From Thauera sedimentorum (GTDB lineage Bacteria > Pseudomonadota > Gammaproteobacteria > Burkholderiales > Rhodocyclaceae), in NCBI RefSeq assembly GCF_014489115.1, contig NZ_JACTAH010000002.1:1532586-1596585 (forward strand): a DNA stretch of 64,000 nt, written 5' to 3'. Of the stretch, positions 1 to 8,748 are shown in pieces. A program made the translations under genes and the position numbers. Under the pieces are notes generated by a model. The model did no database searches, had not been told where the DNA came from, and worked only from the letters and a program-made list of their open reading frames with translations. The first letter of the stretch is position 1. The number at the start of each line of letters is the position of its first letter.

Positions 1-135
1 CAGCAGGCGCTCTCGGGTCGACATGCATTGCCGCGCGGTGCTCTTGCCGCTACCGATCCAGCAGGTGCGCCAGAAGTACAGGCCCAGGGCGCCGTACAGC
101 GAGGCGGGAACGAGATGAAGTAGAATCTTGGCCAT
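1..135 (-). CDS. cytochrome c assembly (CcsA/YpjD-like) protein, N-terminal fragment
   Basis: An ATG at 135 reads leftward off the edge of the window; 45 codons are visible, beginning MAKILLHLVPASLYGALGLYFW. The segment is a hydrophobic first membrane helix. A CcsA/YpjD-type inner-membrane protein divergent from ffh is a familiar arrangement in beta- and gammaproteobacteria, and the name rests on that context plus the hydrophobic N-terminus. A TAAACT hexamer (complement of 145-150) lies only 9 nt before the ATG, so the transcript may have almost no leader. The C-terminal haem-handling part is outside the window, so the function cannot be confirmed here. Confidence 0.6.
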   Translation of the reverse strand, partial: MAKILLHLVPASLYGALGLYFWRTCWIGSGKSTARQCMSTRERLL

Positions 136-150
136 ATAGCCCGCAGTTTA
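121..150. promoter_or_regulatory. divergent -10-like hexamers between the CcsA-like gene and ffh
   Basis: TAGAAT (121-126, plus strand) lies about 50 nt before the ffh ATG, and TAAACT (150 to 145, minus strand) lies just before the CcsA-like start. Both match sigma-70 -10 boxes reasonably; no convincing -35 partner is visible for either. This is pattern recognition only. Confidence 0.3.
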
Positions 151-176
151 CTCCAACGCCGGAAGCGCCAGACAAC

Positions 177-1538
177 ATGCTCGACAATCTCACCCAGCGC
201 CTGTCCAAGGTCGTCAAATCCCTGCGCGGCCAGGCCCGCCTGACCGAGGACAACATCCAGGAAGCGATGCGCGAGGTGCGCATGGCCCTGCTGGAGGCCG
301 ACGTCGCCCTGCCGGTGGTCAAGGACTTCATCGCGCGGGTCAAGGAAAAGGCGGTCGGCCAGGAAGTCATCGGCTCGCTCTCTCCCGGCCAGGCGCTGGT
401 CGGCGTGGTGCACGACGAGTTGAAGGCGCTGATGGGCGGCACCCATACCGGGCTCGATCTCGCCGCCCAGCCGCCGGCGGTGATCCTGATGGCCGGCCTT
501 CAGGGCGCGGGCAAGACCACCACCACCGGCAAGCTCGGCAAGCTGCTCACCGAGCGCATGAAGAAGAAGGTGCTGGCGGTGTCGGCCGACGTCTATCGCC
601 CGGCGGCCATCGAGCAGTTGAAGACGGTGGCCGGCCAGGCCGGCATCGAGTTCTTTCCCTCGACCCCGGACCAGAAGCCGGTGGACATCGCGCTGGCCGC
701 GCTCGATTACGCCCGCCGCCACTACTTCGACGTGCTGCTGGTCGATACCGCCGGTCGGCTGGCGATCGACGAGGCGATGATGGCCGAGATCCAGGCCCTG
801 CACGCCGCGGTCAAGCCGGTCGAGACCTTGTTCGTGGTCGATTCCATGCTCGGCCAGGATGCGGTCAATACCGCGCGCGCCTTCAACGACGCGCTGCCGC
901 TCACCGGCGTGGTGCTGACCAAGCTCGACGGTGACGCGCGCGGCGGTGCGGCGTTGTCGGTGCGCCACGTCACCGGCAAGCCGCTCAAGTTCGCCGGCGT
1001 GGGCGAGAAGCTCTCCGGGCTGGAGGAATTCCACCCCGAGCGCATGGCCAGCCGCATCCTCGGCATGGGCGACATCCTCGGCCTGGTGGAGGAAGCGCGC
1101 CGCGGGGTGGATGAGGACAAGGCGCGCGCCTTCGCGCAGAAGCTCAAGACCGGCAAGGGCTTCGACCTCAACGATTTCAAGGAGCAGATCGGCCAGATGC
1201 GCAGCATGGGCGGCATCGGCGCGATGCTCGACAAGCTGCCCGCGCAGTTCGCCCAGGCCGCCGGCAAGCTGCAGGGCGGCGCGGAAGAGAAGGCGGTCGG
1301 CCGGATCGAGGGCATCATCAACTCGATGACCCCGCAGGAGCGCGCCAAGCCGGAGATCCTCAAGGCCAGCCGCAAGCGCCGCATCGCCGCCGGCGCCGGG
1401 GTCACGGTGCAGGAGGTCAATCGCCTGCTCAACCAGTTCGAGCAGACCCAGAAGATGATGAAGCAGTTCTCCAAGGGCGGCATGCAGAAGATGATGCGCG
1501 GTCTCAAGGGCATGCTGCCCGGCGGCATGATGCGCTGA
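177..1538 (+). CDS. ffh: signal recognition particle GTPase Ffh
   Basis: Protein subunit of the signal recognition particle: binds 4.5S RNA and the signal sequences of nascent inner-membrane proteins, then docks on FtsY. The 453 residues are the usual family length. The N domain (about 1-90) precedes the G domain, with the P-loop GLQGAGKTTTT at about 108-118, DTAGR at 190-194 and TKLDGDARGG at 248-257. The C-terminal M domain (about 330-453) is methionine-rich, ending in repeated MMK/MMR clusters. The ATG at 177 is the only start that gives a standard N domain. The next gene begins 22 nt downstream on the same strand. Confidence 0.98.
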   Translation: MLDNLTQRLSKVVKSLRGQARLTEDNIQEAMREVRMALLEADVALPVVKDFIARVKEKAVGQEVIGSLSPGQALVGVVHDELKALMGGTHTGLDLAAQPPAVILMAGLQGAGKTTTTGKLGKLLTERMKKKVLAVSADVYRPAAIEQLKTVAGQAGIEFFPSTPDQKPVDIALAALDYARRHYFDVLLVDTAGRLAIDEAMMAEIQALHAAVKPVETLFVVDSMLGQDAVNTARAFNDALPLTGVVLTKLDGDARGGAALSVRHVTGKPLKFAGVGEKLSGLEEFHPERMASRILGMGDILGLVEEARRGVDEDKARAFAQKLKTGKGFDLNDFKEQIGQMRSMGGIGAMLDKLPAQFAQAAGKLQGGAEEKAVGRIEGIINSMTPQERAKPEILKASRKRRIAAGAGVTVQEVNRLLNQFEQTQKMMKQFSKGGMQKMMRGLKGMLPGGMMR

Positions 1539-1560
1539 TCAGGCAGCCTCTACGCGCGCC

Positions 1561-2334
1561 ATGCAGCAGATCTTCGTCTCGTTCACCCGCGCGCTGCGCA
1601 GCCTCGGGCAGCGCGGCATCCTGTGGCAGCTGATCTGGCCCGGACTGGCTGCGGCCCTGCTGTGGCTGGTGGTGGCAATCTTCAGCTGGGGGGCGCTGGT
1701 CGACGGCGTGGTGAGCTGGGTCCAGGGCTGGACCTGGGTTGGTCCGTGGGTCAGCGAATCCGAGGTGGCCGGCGGCGTGTTGCTGGTGCTGGCCAAGATC
1801 GTGGTGTTCCTGCTCTTCGTGCCGATGATCTACGTGACCGCCGCGATGCTGGTGGCGGTGATCGCGCTGCCGATCATGCTGGAGAAGGTGGCCCTGCGCG
1901 AGTACGCCGATCTCGAGCAGCGGCGCGGCGGCTCGAATCTCGGCAGCGCGTGGAACTCCGCGCTTGCGGCGGTGCTGTTCCTGGTCGGTCTGTTGGTGTC
2001 GCTGCCGTTCTGGCTGATTCCCGGCTTCGGCCTGGTCGCTTCGGTTGGCCTCACCGCCTGGCTGAACCAGAAGGCCTTCGGCTACGACGCGCTGATGCTG
2101 CATGCTGACACTGCCGAAATGCTCGCCCTGCGGCGCGACCTGCGGGCGCAGATGCTGCTGCTGGGCGGGCTGTGCGCGCTGCTCGCCTACGTGCCCTTCG
2201 TCAATATCGTGGCCCCCGCGTTCTGCGGCCTGGCCTTCGTCCACTACATGCTCGAAGCCCTGCGGCGCGAGCGGGCCGAGCGCGGTGTGTCCATCCTGGA
2301 TGCGTCGCCGGTGCCGACCAGCGGGAGCAAGTGA
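1561..2334 (+). CDS. EI24/CysZ-like (DUF540) inner-membrane protein
   Basis: A 257-residue integral membrane protein with hydrophobic blocks at about 22-48, 64-102 (long enough for two helices), 135-168 and 198-232. The pattern and the motif region NQKAFGYDALMLHA fit the EI24/CysZ family. CysZ is a sulfate permease in Escherichia coli, but many betaproteobacterial relatives are uncharacterised and no cys genes lie nearby, so a sulfate role is not assumed. Its TGA overlaps the next gene's ATG by one base (TGATG), indicating translational coupling with the CinA-N-like gene. Confidence 0.85.
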   Translation: MQQIFVSFTRALRSLGQRGILWQLIWPGLAAALLWLVVAIFSWGALVDGVVSWVQGWTWVGPWVSESEVAGGVLLVLAKIVVFLLFVPMIYVTAAMLVAVIALPIMLEKVALREYADLEQRRGGSNLGSAWNSALAAVLFLVGLLVSLPFWLIPGFGLVASVGLTAWLNQKAFGYDALMLHADTAEMLALRRDLRAQMLLLGGLCALLAYVPFVNIVAPAFCGLAFVHYMLEALRRERAERGVSILDASPVPTSGSK

Positions 2335-3083
2335 TGGCCTTCGGTGCCCTGATCATCGGTGACGAGATCCTTTCCGGCCGGCGCAGCGACAAGCATCTGG
2401 CCAAGCTCATCGAGCTGCTCGGCGCGCGCGGGCTCAAGCTCGCCTGGGCGCGCTATGCCGGTGACGACCGCGCGCACCTGACCGAAACCCTGCAGCAGAG
2501 CTTCGCCACTGGCGACGTGGTGTTCAGCTTCGGCGGTATCGGTGCCACGCCCGACGACCACACCCGCCAGTCTGCTGCGGCGGCGCTCGGCGTGGAGATC
2601 GCCCTGCACCCGGAGGCGGAAGCCGAAATCCGCGCGCGCTTCGGCGCGGAAGTCACCCCGGAGCGCCTGCAGATGGGCACCTTTCCGGTCGGCAGCACGA
2701 TCATCCCCAATCCCTACAACCGCATTCCGGGCTTCGCCATCCGCGAGCACTGGTTCGTTCCCGGCTTCCCGCAGATGGCCTGGCCCATGGTCGAATGGGT
2801 GCTGGACACCCACTATGCCCACCTGCACCACGCCGAGGACTACGTCGAGCAGTCGATCACCGTATGGGACGCCTACGAGGGCCAGCTGATCGACCTGATG
2901 CGCGAGATCACCGTCGATTTCCCTGACGCCACGCTGTTCAGCCTGCCCACCCTGGCCGGCGCCGGGGAGCGGCGCAGCCTGGAACTCGGCATGAAGGGGA
3001 CGGCGGCGCGTGTCGCCGAGGCCATGGCGCGCATCAAGGCCGACATCTCGCGGCGCGGCCATCCGTGGGAGGAGCGCGCCTGA
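2334..3083 (+). CDS. CinA N-terminal-type (MoaB/MogA fold) molybdopterin-binding-like protein
   Basis: A 249-residue protein beginning MAFGALIIGDEILSGRRSDK, with the GGIGATPDDHTRQ loop at about 68-80 that marks the MoaB/MogA/CinA-N fold. Full CinA proteins of about 400 residues carry a C-terminal NMN deamidase domain; this one has no such domain. It belongs to the stand-alone competence/damage-inducible protein A subfamily rather than being truncated, because the frame ends cleanly and the next gene is coupled to it. The substrate is unknown. The ATG at 2334 overlaps the upstream stop codon; a longer frame extends upstream but runs through the EI24 gene. Confidence 0.85.
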   Translation: MAFGALIIGDEILSGRRSDKHLAKLIELLGARGLKLAWARYAGDDRAHLTETLQQSFATGDVVFSFGGIGATPDDHTRQSAAAALGVEIALHPEAEAEIRARFGAEVTPERLQMGTFPVGSTIIPNPYNRIPGFAIREHWFVPGFPQMAWPMVEWVLDTHYAHLHHAEDYVEQSITVWDAYEGQLIDLMREITVDFPDATLFSLPTLAGAGERRSLELGMKGTAARVAEAMARIKADISRRGHPWEERA

Positions 3084-3871
3084 GCGCGGGCCTGCTGCAG
3101 CGTCGCCGCACAGCCGCGCTGCCGCCCGAGGAGCAGCGGCGGATCTCTCTGGAAGGGCGGGAGATCCCCTACCGACTGCGGCGCTCCGCGCGCCGCACCC
3201 TGGCCTTGCAGGTCGATGCCCGCGGCGTGCGGGTGGCTGTGCCGCTCTATTGCACGGCCGGCGAGGCGGAAGGCTTCGTCGCCACTCATGGACGCTGGCT
3301 GCTGGCCAAGCTCGACGCAATCGCTGCGCGGCCGCAGCCGAATCGTTTCGCGGCCGTCGAGGGCGCCTGCTTTCCGCTGCTTGGGCAGACTTGCCGGCTG
3401 CGCCTGGACGGCTCCGGGCGGAGCGCCCGCTGGCGGGCCGGGGGCGACGGTCTCGAGGAACTCGTGCTGCCGGCCTCGGCCGCCGAGCCTGCCGTGGCGC
3501 TGGTGCGCGCCCTGCGCCAGCGCGCACTGGCCTGGTTCGCCGGCCGGGTGGCCGAGTACTGCCATCGCCTCGACCTGGCGGTGCCGCCTGTGCGCCTGAG
3601 CAGCGCCCGTACGCGCTGGGGCAGCTGCAGCCGGGTGTCCGGCATTCGCCTGCACTGGCGGCTGATCCACCTTGAGCCGGCCCTGGCCGACTACGTGGTG
3701 GCGCACGAGGTGGCTCACCTGGTGGAAATGAACCACTCTCCGCGCTTCTGGTCCGTCGTCGAGTCGGTCTACCCGGACTGGCGCGAGGCCCGTCGGCAAC
3801 TCCGTGCCGCGGCCGCGTGCCTGCCGGCGATTGCGCCCGGCGACGACCATCCCATCAACCAGGAGGACTGA
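3065..3871 (+). CDS. YgjP-like (DUF45/M48-type) zinc metallopeptidase
   Basis: A YgjP/DUF45 family protein. The conserved tail contains RWGSC (about 184-188), the zinc-binding HEVAH (214-218) and the NHSPRFW block (223-229). Family members are predicted metal-dependent hydrolases with a SprT-like fold; E. coli YgjP has been linked to nucleotide hydrolysis, so the true substrate is uncertain. The 5' end overlaps the preceding gene by 19 bp. The start is ambiguous: the GTG at 3065 is used here, but the GGAGG at 3068-3072 would better serve an in-frame CTG at 3080. Confidence 0.85.
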   Translation: MGGARLSAGLLQRRRTAALPPEEQRRISLEGREIPYRLRRSARRTLALQVDARGVRVAVPLYCTAGEAEGFVATHGRWLLAKLDAIAARPQPNRFAAVEGACFPLLGQTCRLRLDGSGRSARWRAGGDGLEELVLPASAAEPAVALVRALRQRALAWFAGRVAEYCHRLDLAVPPVRLSSARTRWGSCSRVSGIRLHWRLIHLEPALADYVVAHEVAHLVEMNHSPRFWSVVESVYPDWREARRQLRAAAACLPAIAPGDDHPINQED

Positions 3872-3876
3872 ACACC

Positions 3877-4260
3877 ATGCGCCTGCTGCATACCATGTTC
3901 CGGGTCGGCGACCTGGATCGCTCGATCGCTTTCTATACCGAGGTGCTCGGCATGCGCCTGCTGCGCCGCCAGGACTACCCGGACGGCCGCTTCACGCTGG
4001 CCTTCGTCGGTTACCAGGACGAAACCGAGGGTGCGGTCATCGAGCTGACCCACAACTGGGACACGAAGTCCTACGAACTGGGCAACGCCTTCGGCCACAT
4101 TGCCCTGGCGGTGCCCGATGCCTACAAGGCCTGCGAGGACATCCGCGCGCGCGGCGGCAAGGTGGTGCGCGAGGCGGGGCCGATGAAGCACGGCAGCACG
4201 GTGATCGCCTTCGTCGAGGACCCCGACGGTTACAAGGTCGAGCTGATCCAGCGCGGCTGA
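3877..4260 (+). CDS. gloA: lactoylglutathione lyase (glyoxalase I)
   Basis: Glyoxalase I converts the hemithioacetal of methylglyoxal and glutathione to S-lactoylglutathione in the cytoplasm. The 127-residue protein is the compact proteobacterial Ni-type length. It starts [10 protein letters not shown] with the metal-ligand His5 and has the expected blocks [15 protein letters not shown] and [12 protein letters not shown] that supply the remaining Glu/His/Glu ligands. The ATG at 3877 follows a strong AGGAGGA ribosome binding site. It stands just after the metallopeptidase and converges on the HD-GYP gene. Confidence 0.96.
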   Translation: MRLLHTMFRVGDLDRSIAFYTEVLGMRLLRRQDYPDGRFTLAFVGYQDETEGAVIELTHNWDTKSYELGNAFGHIALAVPDAYKACEDIRARGGKVVREAGPMKHGSTVIAFVEDPDGYKVELIQRG

Positions 4261-4281
4261 GCGGCAGCCGCCGGCGCTCGC

Positions 4282-5319
4282 TCAGACCTCGGCGCCGAAG
4301 CGGTCGCGGATGCGCAGGACTTCGCTCCAGTTCGACAGCAGGGCGTCCACGCACACCGGGTCGAAGTGCCGTCCGCGACCGTCCTCCAGCCAGGCGACTG
4401 CCCGCTCCAGCGACCAGGCGGGTTTGTACGGGCGCTCCGAGGTCAGTGCATCGAACACGTCCGCCACCGCCACGATCCGCCCCTCGATCGGGATGTCCGC
4501 GCCTGCGAGGCCGTTAGGGTAGCCGCTGCCGTCGAACTTCTCGTGGTGGGAGAGCGCGATGCTCGCGCCCAGCTGGATGATCGCCGAGCTCGAATCCTTG
4601 AGGATGTCGTGGCCGATCACCGGGTGGCGGCGCATGATGGCCATTTCCTCCGCGGTCAGCCGGCCGGCCTTGAGCAGGATGTAGTCCGGGATGCCGAGCT
4701 TGCCCACGTCGTGCATGGGCGCGGCCTGCAGGATGGCATCGGCGTAGTCGGCATCCAGCTGGAGGCGGCGGGCGATCAGCGCGGAGTAGTGCGCCATGCG
4801 CTGGATGTGCGCACCGGTCTCCGGGTCGCGGAATTCGGCTGCCCGCGCCAGGCGGGTGACCGTCTCGCGCTCTCGTGCGTGGATCTCTTCGGTCGCCCGT
4901 CGAACCTCCGCGGCGAGGGTCTCGGCGCGCGTGCGGGTGGCGAGATGCGCCTCGCGCAGCATCAGCATGTTGCGCACCCGCGGGTTGAACTCGTGGGCGT
5001 CGATCGGTTTGATCAGGAAGTCGTTGGCGCCGGCCTCCAGCGCGTCGTAGCGCACCTTGCGCTCGTCGCTGGCGGTCACCATCAGGATGGGCACGTCGTC
5101 GCGGGCATGCTCGGCGCGCACCCGGCGAATGAACTCCAGGCCGTCGAGGCCCGGCATCATGTAGTCGACGATGATGAGGTCGGGTTCGTGGGCCAGGCAC
5201 CACTGCAGGCCGGTGCCGGGAACGCCGAAGGTCACCGGCGTCCAGCCCGGGTGATGGCCGATCAGCTTCTCCATCAACACCAGGTTGAGCGGTGTGTCGT
5301 CGATGATCGCGATTTTCAT
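4282..5319 (-). CDS. response regulator with HD-GYP output domain (RpfG-type c-di-GMP phosphodiesterase)
   Basis: 345 residues: an N-terminal receiver (1-120) with acidic pair D7/D8, phosphoacceptor D52 and K104, a short coiled linker (about 125-155), and an HD-GYP domain (about 156-345). The HD pair (H203-D204) and the GYP signature (266-268, in HHEKFDGSGYPNG) are intact, so hydrolysis of cyclic di-GMP is predicted. ATG 5319 begins MKIAIIDD, the usual receiver start; in-frame upstream codons give no receiver-like sequence. No histidine kinase is adjacent. Since MshE in this window carries c-di-GMP-binding motifs, this enzyme could influence pilus activity, but that link is inference. Confidence 0.95.
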   Translation of the reverse strand: MKIAIIDDTPLNLVLMEKLIGHHPGWTPVTFGVPGTGLQWCLAHEPDLIIVDYMMPGLDGLEFIRRVRAEHARDDVPILMVTASDERKVRYDALEAGANDFLIKPIDAHEFNPRVRNMLMLREAHLATRTRAETLAAEVRRATEEIHARERETVTRLARAAEFRDPETGAHIQRMAHYSALIARRLQLDADYADAILQAAPMHDVGKLGIPDYILLKAGRLTAEEMAIMRRHPVIGHDILKDSSSAIIQLGASIALSHHEKFDGSGYPNGLAGADIPIEGRIVAVADVFDALTSERPYKPAWSLERAVAWLEDGRGRHFDPVCVDALLSNWSEVLRIRDRFGAEV

Positions 5320-5361
5320 GCGGCCCGCCTGGCATCTTTCCCGCCTGGGATTGTATGTCGA

Positions 5362-5409
5362 AGCACCTTGCATTCGGGTGTCACTACGACACGTTGTGGG
5401 CAAGGTGCT
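5362..5409. repeat. nested dyad in the divergent HD-GYP/tsaD intergenic region
   Basis: AGCACCTTGC (5362-5371) and GCAAGGTGCT (5400-5409) are perfect 10-bp inverted copies. Inside them GTGTC (5378-5382) and GACAC (5388-5392) form a second small dyad. The element lies between the two divergent start codons and about 24 bp upstream of a TAGAAT box (5433-5438) that could serve tsaD. It may be an operator; no regulator is identifiable from the sequence. Confidence 0.4.
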
Positions 5410-5465
5410 GCGGGGCTCGTGATGCGCTGCAGTAGAATGCCGCCTCCGGAGATGTGGCCAGGATC

Positions 5466-6488
5466 ATGAAAGTACTGGGAATCGAATCGTCCTGCGACGA
5501 GACAGGGGTGGCGCTCTACGACACCGAGCGTGGCCTGCTGGGCCATCGCGTGCATTCGCAGATCGACCTGCATGCCGCCTATGGCGGCGTGGTGCCCGAA
5601 CTGGCCTCGCGCGACCACATTCGCCGCCTGCCGCTGCTGGTGCGCGAAACGCTGGCCGCCGCGGGTTGTGCGCAGGACGAGATCGATGCGGTGGCCTACA
5701 CTGCCGGCCCCGGGCTGGCCGGCGCACTGCTGGTCGGTGCGGGGGTGGCGGAATCGCTGGCCATGGCGCTGGGCGTTCGCGCCCTGCCGGTTCACCACCT
5801 CGAAGGCCATCTGTTGTCGCCGCTGCTGTCGGTCGATCCGCCAGCGTTCCCCTTCGTCGCCTTGCTGGTTTCCGGGGGCCATACCCAGTTGATGCGGGTG
5901 ACCGGCGTGGGCGAATACGAACTGCTCGGCGAGTCGCTCGACGACGCCGCCGGCGAGGCCTTCGACAAGACTGCCAAGCTGCTCGGCCTCGGCTATCCCG
6001 GCGGCCCGCAGCTGGCCCGCCTGGCCGAAGAGGGCAAGGCCGGGCGCTTCCGCTTGCCGCGGCCGATGCTCAAGTCCGGCGATCTCGATTTCAGCTTCAG
6101 CGGGCTCAAGACCGCGGTGCTCAACGTGGTTTCCGCGCCAGATTGGCGCGCGGGAGACGCCGCCGATCTGGCAGCGGACTTCCAGCAAGCGGTCGTCGAG
6201 GTTCTGGTCAAGAAGGCGCTCGCCGCGTTGAAGCGTACCGGGCTCAAGCGCTTGGTTGTGGCGGGTGGGGTCGGTGCCAACCGCAGCTTGCGTGCGCAGC
6301 TCGACGAGGCGGCGAAGCGGCGCGGCTGGCGGGTGTACTACCCCGAGCCCGAGCTGTGTACCGACAACGGCGCGATGATCGCCTTTGCCGGCGCGTTGCG
6401 CCTGGCGGCCGGCGACCGCGGCTCGGCCGAGGGCGAGATCCGTATCCGCCCGCGCTGGCCGCTGGCGGAACTGCAGAAGCCGGCCTGA
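5466..6488 (+). CDS. tsaD: tRNA N6-adenosine threonylcarbamoyltransferase TsaD
   Basis: TsaD, working with TsaB, TsaC and TsaE, transfers the threonylcarbamoyl group to A37 of ANN-decoding tRNAs. The 340-residue length is standard. The ASKHA-fold signatures are present: [17 protein letters not shown] at the start, the metal-binding HHLEGH (His111 and His115), and SGGHTQL. ATG 5466 was chosen because the canonical N-terminus begins MKVLGIE; an in-frame GTG at 5454 would add four residues. The gene diverges from the HD-GYP gene and converges on plsY with an 11-bp gap. Confidence 0.98.
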   Translation: MKVLGIESSCDETGVALYDTERGLLGHRVHSQIDLHAAYGGVVPELASRDHIRRLPLLVRETLAAAGCAQDEIDAVAYTAGPGLAGALLVGAGVAESLAMALGVRALPVHHLEGHLLSPLLSVDPPAFPFVALLVSGGHTQLMRVTGVGEYELLGESLDDAAGEAFDKTAKLLGLGYPGGPQLARLAEEGKAGRFRLPRPMLKSGDLDFSFSGLKTAVLNVVSAPDWRAGDAADLAADFQQAVVEVLVKKALAALKRTGLKRLVVAGGVGANRSLRAQLDEAAKRRGWRVYYPEPELCTDNGAMIAFAGALRLAAGDRGSAEGEIRIRPRWPLAELQKPA

Positions 6489-6499
6489 GCGGCAGGCGT

Positions 6500-7102
6500 T
6501 CAGCCTGCCTTGCCGGACTTGCCGCCGATGCGGCCCTCGGTACCGGCCAGCAGGCGGCGGATATTGGCCGCATGCCGCCAGACGAGCACCGCGGCCATGG
6601 CCAGGAGCATGGCGACCACCGCCGGCGAACCGACCAGGAAATGACCCGCCAGCGGCGCGCTCACGGCCGCTGCCAGCGCGGCGGCCGAGGAGTAGCGGGT
6701 GATCAGCGCCGTGGCCAGCCAGACACCCAGGCAGACGAGCGCCAGCCAGGGGCTGATGCCGAGCAGAACGCCCAGCGCCGTGGCCACGCCCTTGCCGCCG
6801 TTGAAACGCAGGAACAGTGAGAAGACGTGGCCGAAGAAAGCGGCCAGGCCGGCGAGGGCGGCTTCGGCGGCGGAGAATCCCAGGGCCTGTGCAGCCCACA
6901 CCGCCACCGCGCCCTTCAGGCAGTCGCCTACCAGGGTGAGCAGCGCCGCAGCCTTGTTGCCGCTGCGCAGGACGTTGGTCGCCCCGGGATTGCCCGAGCC
7001 GTACTTGCGCGGGTCGGCCAGGCCGAACACCCGGCTGGAGATGATCGCGAAGGGCACCGAGCCGAGCAGATAGGCGGCGACGAGAAGCAGGAACAGATTC
7101 AT
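6500..7102 (-). CDS. plsY: glycerol-3-phosphate acyltransferase PlsY
   Basis: Inner-membrane acyltransferase that moves the acyl group from acyl-phosphate (made by PlsX) to glycerol-3-phosphate, the first step of phospholipid synthesis. The 200-residue protein has the expected multi-helix profile, and the diagnostic cytoplasmic loop GSGNPGATN occurs at about 35-43, with FNGGKGVATALG at about 92-103 as the second conserved loop. ATG 7102 (MNLFLLLVAAYLLGS) is the standard start; 14 upstream in-frame residues are not PlsY-like. It diverges from folB, an arrangement common in betaproteobacteria. Confidence 0.97.
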   Translation of the reverse strand: MNLFLLLVAAYLLGSVPFAIISSRVFGLADPRKYGSGNPGATNVLRSGNKAAALLTLVGDCLKGAVAVWAAQALGFSAAEAALAGLAAFFGHVFSLFLRFNGGKGVATALGVLLGISPWLALVCLGVWLATALITRYSSAAALAAAVSAPLAGHFLVGSPAVVAMLLAMAAVLVWRHAANIRRLLAGTEGRIGGKSGKAG

Positions 7103-7190
7103 CTGGATTCCACGAAGAACGGGTGGGACGGGGAATGCCGGCAAGGACCGCCGGGGGGCTACAATTGCGGGATTCTAAGCGGGAAGCGCC

Positions 7191-7568
7191 ATGGATTTCA
7201 TTTTTATCGAAGAGCTGCGCGTGCAGGCCAGCGTGGGCATCTATCCGCGCGAAAAGGCTGCACCGCAGATGGTGGAACTGAATCTCACCTTCGGTGTTCC
7301 GGACGCGGCCGCCGAGCATGACGACATTGCCGACACCATCGACTACGCGGTAGTGATCGAACGCATCCGCGCCGAGCTTGCGGCGCGCCATTTCAATCTG
7401 ATCGAGACCCTGGGCGAATTCGTCGTCAATCTGTTGTTCGATGAATTCGGTGCGCCCTGGGTGAAGATCCGCATTGCCAAGATCGGGGTGATGAAAGGCG
7501 TGCGCCGCGTAGGCGTATTCATCCAGCGCGGTCGCGAAGGCAATACCTTGCCCGAAACCGCTGGCTGA
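7191..7568 (+). CDS. folB: dihydroneopterin aldolase FolB
   Basis: Cleaves 7,8-dihydroneopterin to 6-hydroxymethyl-dihydropterin and glycolaldehyde in folate synthesis. The 125 residues match the family, starting MDFIFIEELRVQASVGIYPREK and keeping the TIDYAVV substrate segment and the late block with the conserved lysine (KIGVMKGVRRVGVFIQR, about 100-116). A TACAAT -10-like box (7160-7165) lies 25 nt before the ATG. A strong hairpin terminator follows at 7596-7633. Confidence 0.97.
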   Translation: MDFIFIEELRVQASVGIYPREKAAPQMVELNLTFGVPDAAAEHDDIADTIDYAVVIERIRAELAARHFNLIETLGEFVVNLLFDEFGAPWVKIRIAKIGVMKGVRRVGVFIQRGREGNTLPETAG

Positions 7569-7595
7569 TTCGCGGCGGGCCAGTGCCTGTGAATG

Positions 7596-7633
7596 AACGG
7601 ACGGGGCGGTGATGATTCACCGCCCCGTCCGTT
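7596..7633 (+). terminator. rho-independent terminator after folB
   Basis: A perfect 17-bp inverted repeat (arms 7596-7612 and 7617-7633, loop TGAT) is GC-rich and runs straight into TTTTGTT. It sits between the convergent folB and H-NS genes, so the hairpin probably serves both, although the T tract is only on the folB side. Confidence 0.9.
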
Positions 7634-7654
7634 TTGTTCCCCCGGTTGCCGGCG

Positions 7655-8023
7655 TCAGGCCGCCTTGATCAGCAATGCGTCGAGCGCCTTGCCTTCCGCA
7701 ATCCAGCTTTCGACCCACAGCGGCTTGCGGCCCCGGCCGCTCCAGTTCAGGGAAGCGTCCTCGGGATGGCGATATTTCGGCGGCACCTTGCCGGTTTTCT
7801 TGGCGCTGCCTTTGGCTGCGCGCCGCGGCTTGGCGGCAGCGGGTTTCTTTTCGTTTGTCGCGCCGGCAATCACGTCGGACAGGGAGAGGCCTTCCTCTGC
7901 CGCCATCTTCTGCATCTTCTTCAGCAGATCGCGACGGGCGGTGTCGCTGCGACGACGGATTTCGGTGTCAATTTTGCCTTGCAGGCGGCGCAATTCGGTC
8001 AGCGACAGCGTCGAAAGATCCAT
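7655..8023 (-). CDS. H-NS histone family nucleoid-associated protein
   Basis: A 122-residue H-NS-type protein. The N-terminal half (about 1-60) is charged, helical and coiled-coil-prone, as expected for the oligomerisation domain. A lysine/alanine-rich linker (about 58-80) follows, and the C-terminal DNA-binding domain carries the core motif NWSGRGRKPLW (about 93-103), the AT-hook-like loop of H-NS/BpH3 proteins. It is expected to bind AT-rich DNA and silence foreign genes. GGAGAAACC precedes the ATG. Confidence 0.95.
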   Translation of the reverse strand: MDLSTLSLTELRRLQGKIDTEIRRRSDTARRDLLKKMQKMAAEEGLSLSDVIAGATNEKKPAAAKPRRAAKGSAKKTGKVPPKYRHPEDASLNWSGRGRKPLWVESWIAEGKALDALLIKAA

Positions 8024-8160
8024 GGTTTCTCCTTTATTCGAATCGGGTTGTATTGGCTAACGCCGACACGGAATGGATGCCGAAGTATGCATTCGCGTGA
8101 TGCGGATTATTCTGCCAGCAAAAACCCGGAGAAACAAAGTTATCCACGAGGAAAACAGAA

Positions 8161-8649
8161 TTATTGCCCGACGCTCACGATCTGGGGTTGCAGGATCTTG
8201 AGGATATCGTGCGGGTGAACCCCGACGAGAAAACCCCTCCGCCCGCCATTTATATAGACGAGAGGCAGATCGAGTATGGTTTTCTCCATGAATACCGGCA
8301 TCCGGCGCTTGGTGCCGAAAGGCGAGGTGCCTCCGATGAGAAAACCGGTGTGGCGGTTGGCCACTTCCGGCTTGCAGGGTTCGATGTGCTTGCGCCCGGC
8401 CTGGCGCGCCAGTTCCTTGGTTGAAACGGTGAGATCGCCGTGCATCAGGACGACCAGGGGCGCGGCCTTTTCGTCCTCCATGATCAGTGTCTTTACTACC
8501 GAATGCTCGGGCACATTCAGTTCGCGGGCCGAAACCTTGGTGCCGCCGTGCTCTTCGTATTCGTATGGATGGCTCGAATAGGCCACGCCGTGCTGGCGCA
8601 GGAAGCGGGTCGCGGGTGTTTCGGGCGAATGCAGATTGTTCTTGCTCAT
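8161..8649 (-). CDS. ybaK: YbaK-type Cys-tRNA(Pro)/aminoacyl-tRNA deacylase
   Basis: A 162-residue YbaK/ProX-domain protein that hydrolyses Cys-tRNA(Pro) mischarged by prolyl-tRNA synthetase. Family features are HPYEYEEHG near 27-35, the VVKTLIMED strand, the conserved lysine in STKELARQ, and GGTSPFGTKRRMPVFME (about 106-122). It is followed on the same strand by xerD in the upstream direction, 99 bp away. The family call is secure; substrate preference (Cys or Ala) cannot be read from sequence. Confidence 0.95.
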   Translation of the reverse strand: MSKNNLHSPETPATRFLRQHGVAYSSHPYEYEEHGGTKVSARELNVPEHSVVKTLIMEDEKAAPLVVLMHGDLTVSTKELARQAGRKHIEPCKPEVANRHTGFLIGGTSPFGTKRRMPVFMEKTILDLPLVYINGGRRGFLVGVHPHDILKILQPQIVSVGQ

Positions 8650-8748
8650 GATGGATCTACCTCGAAGCAGCGAATTTACGGCGTCCGCACGGCGGTCGCA
8701 GGGCAGTGATTATGCGACCACGAATGCCGATGCAGGTTTTCGTCCGCT

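Noticed and set aside
2334..3083. CinA-like gene as a truncated pseudogene lacking the deamidase domain.
   Set aside because: Stand-alone CinA-N proteins of this length are a known subfamily, the frame is intact, and translational coupling on both sides is preserved.
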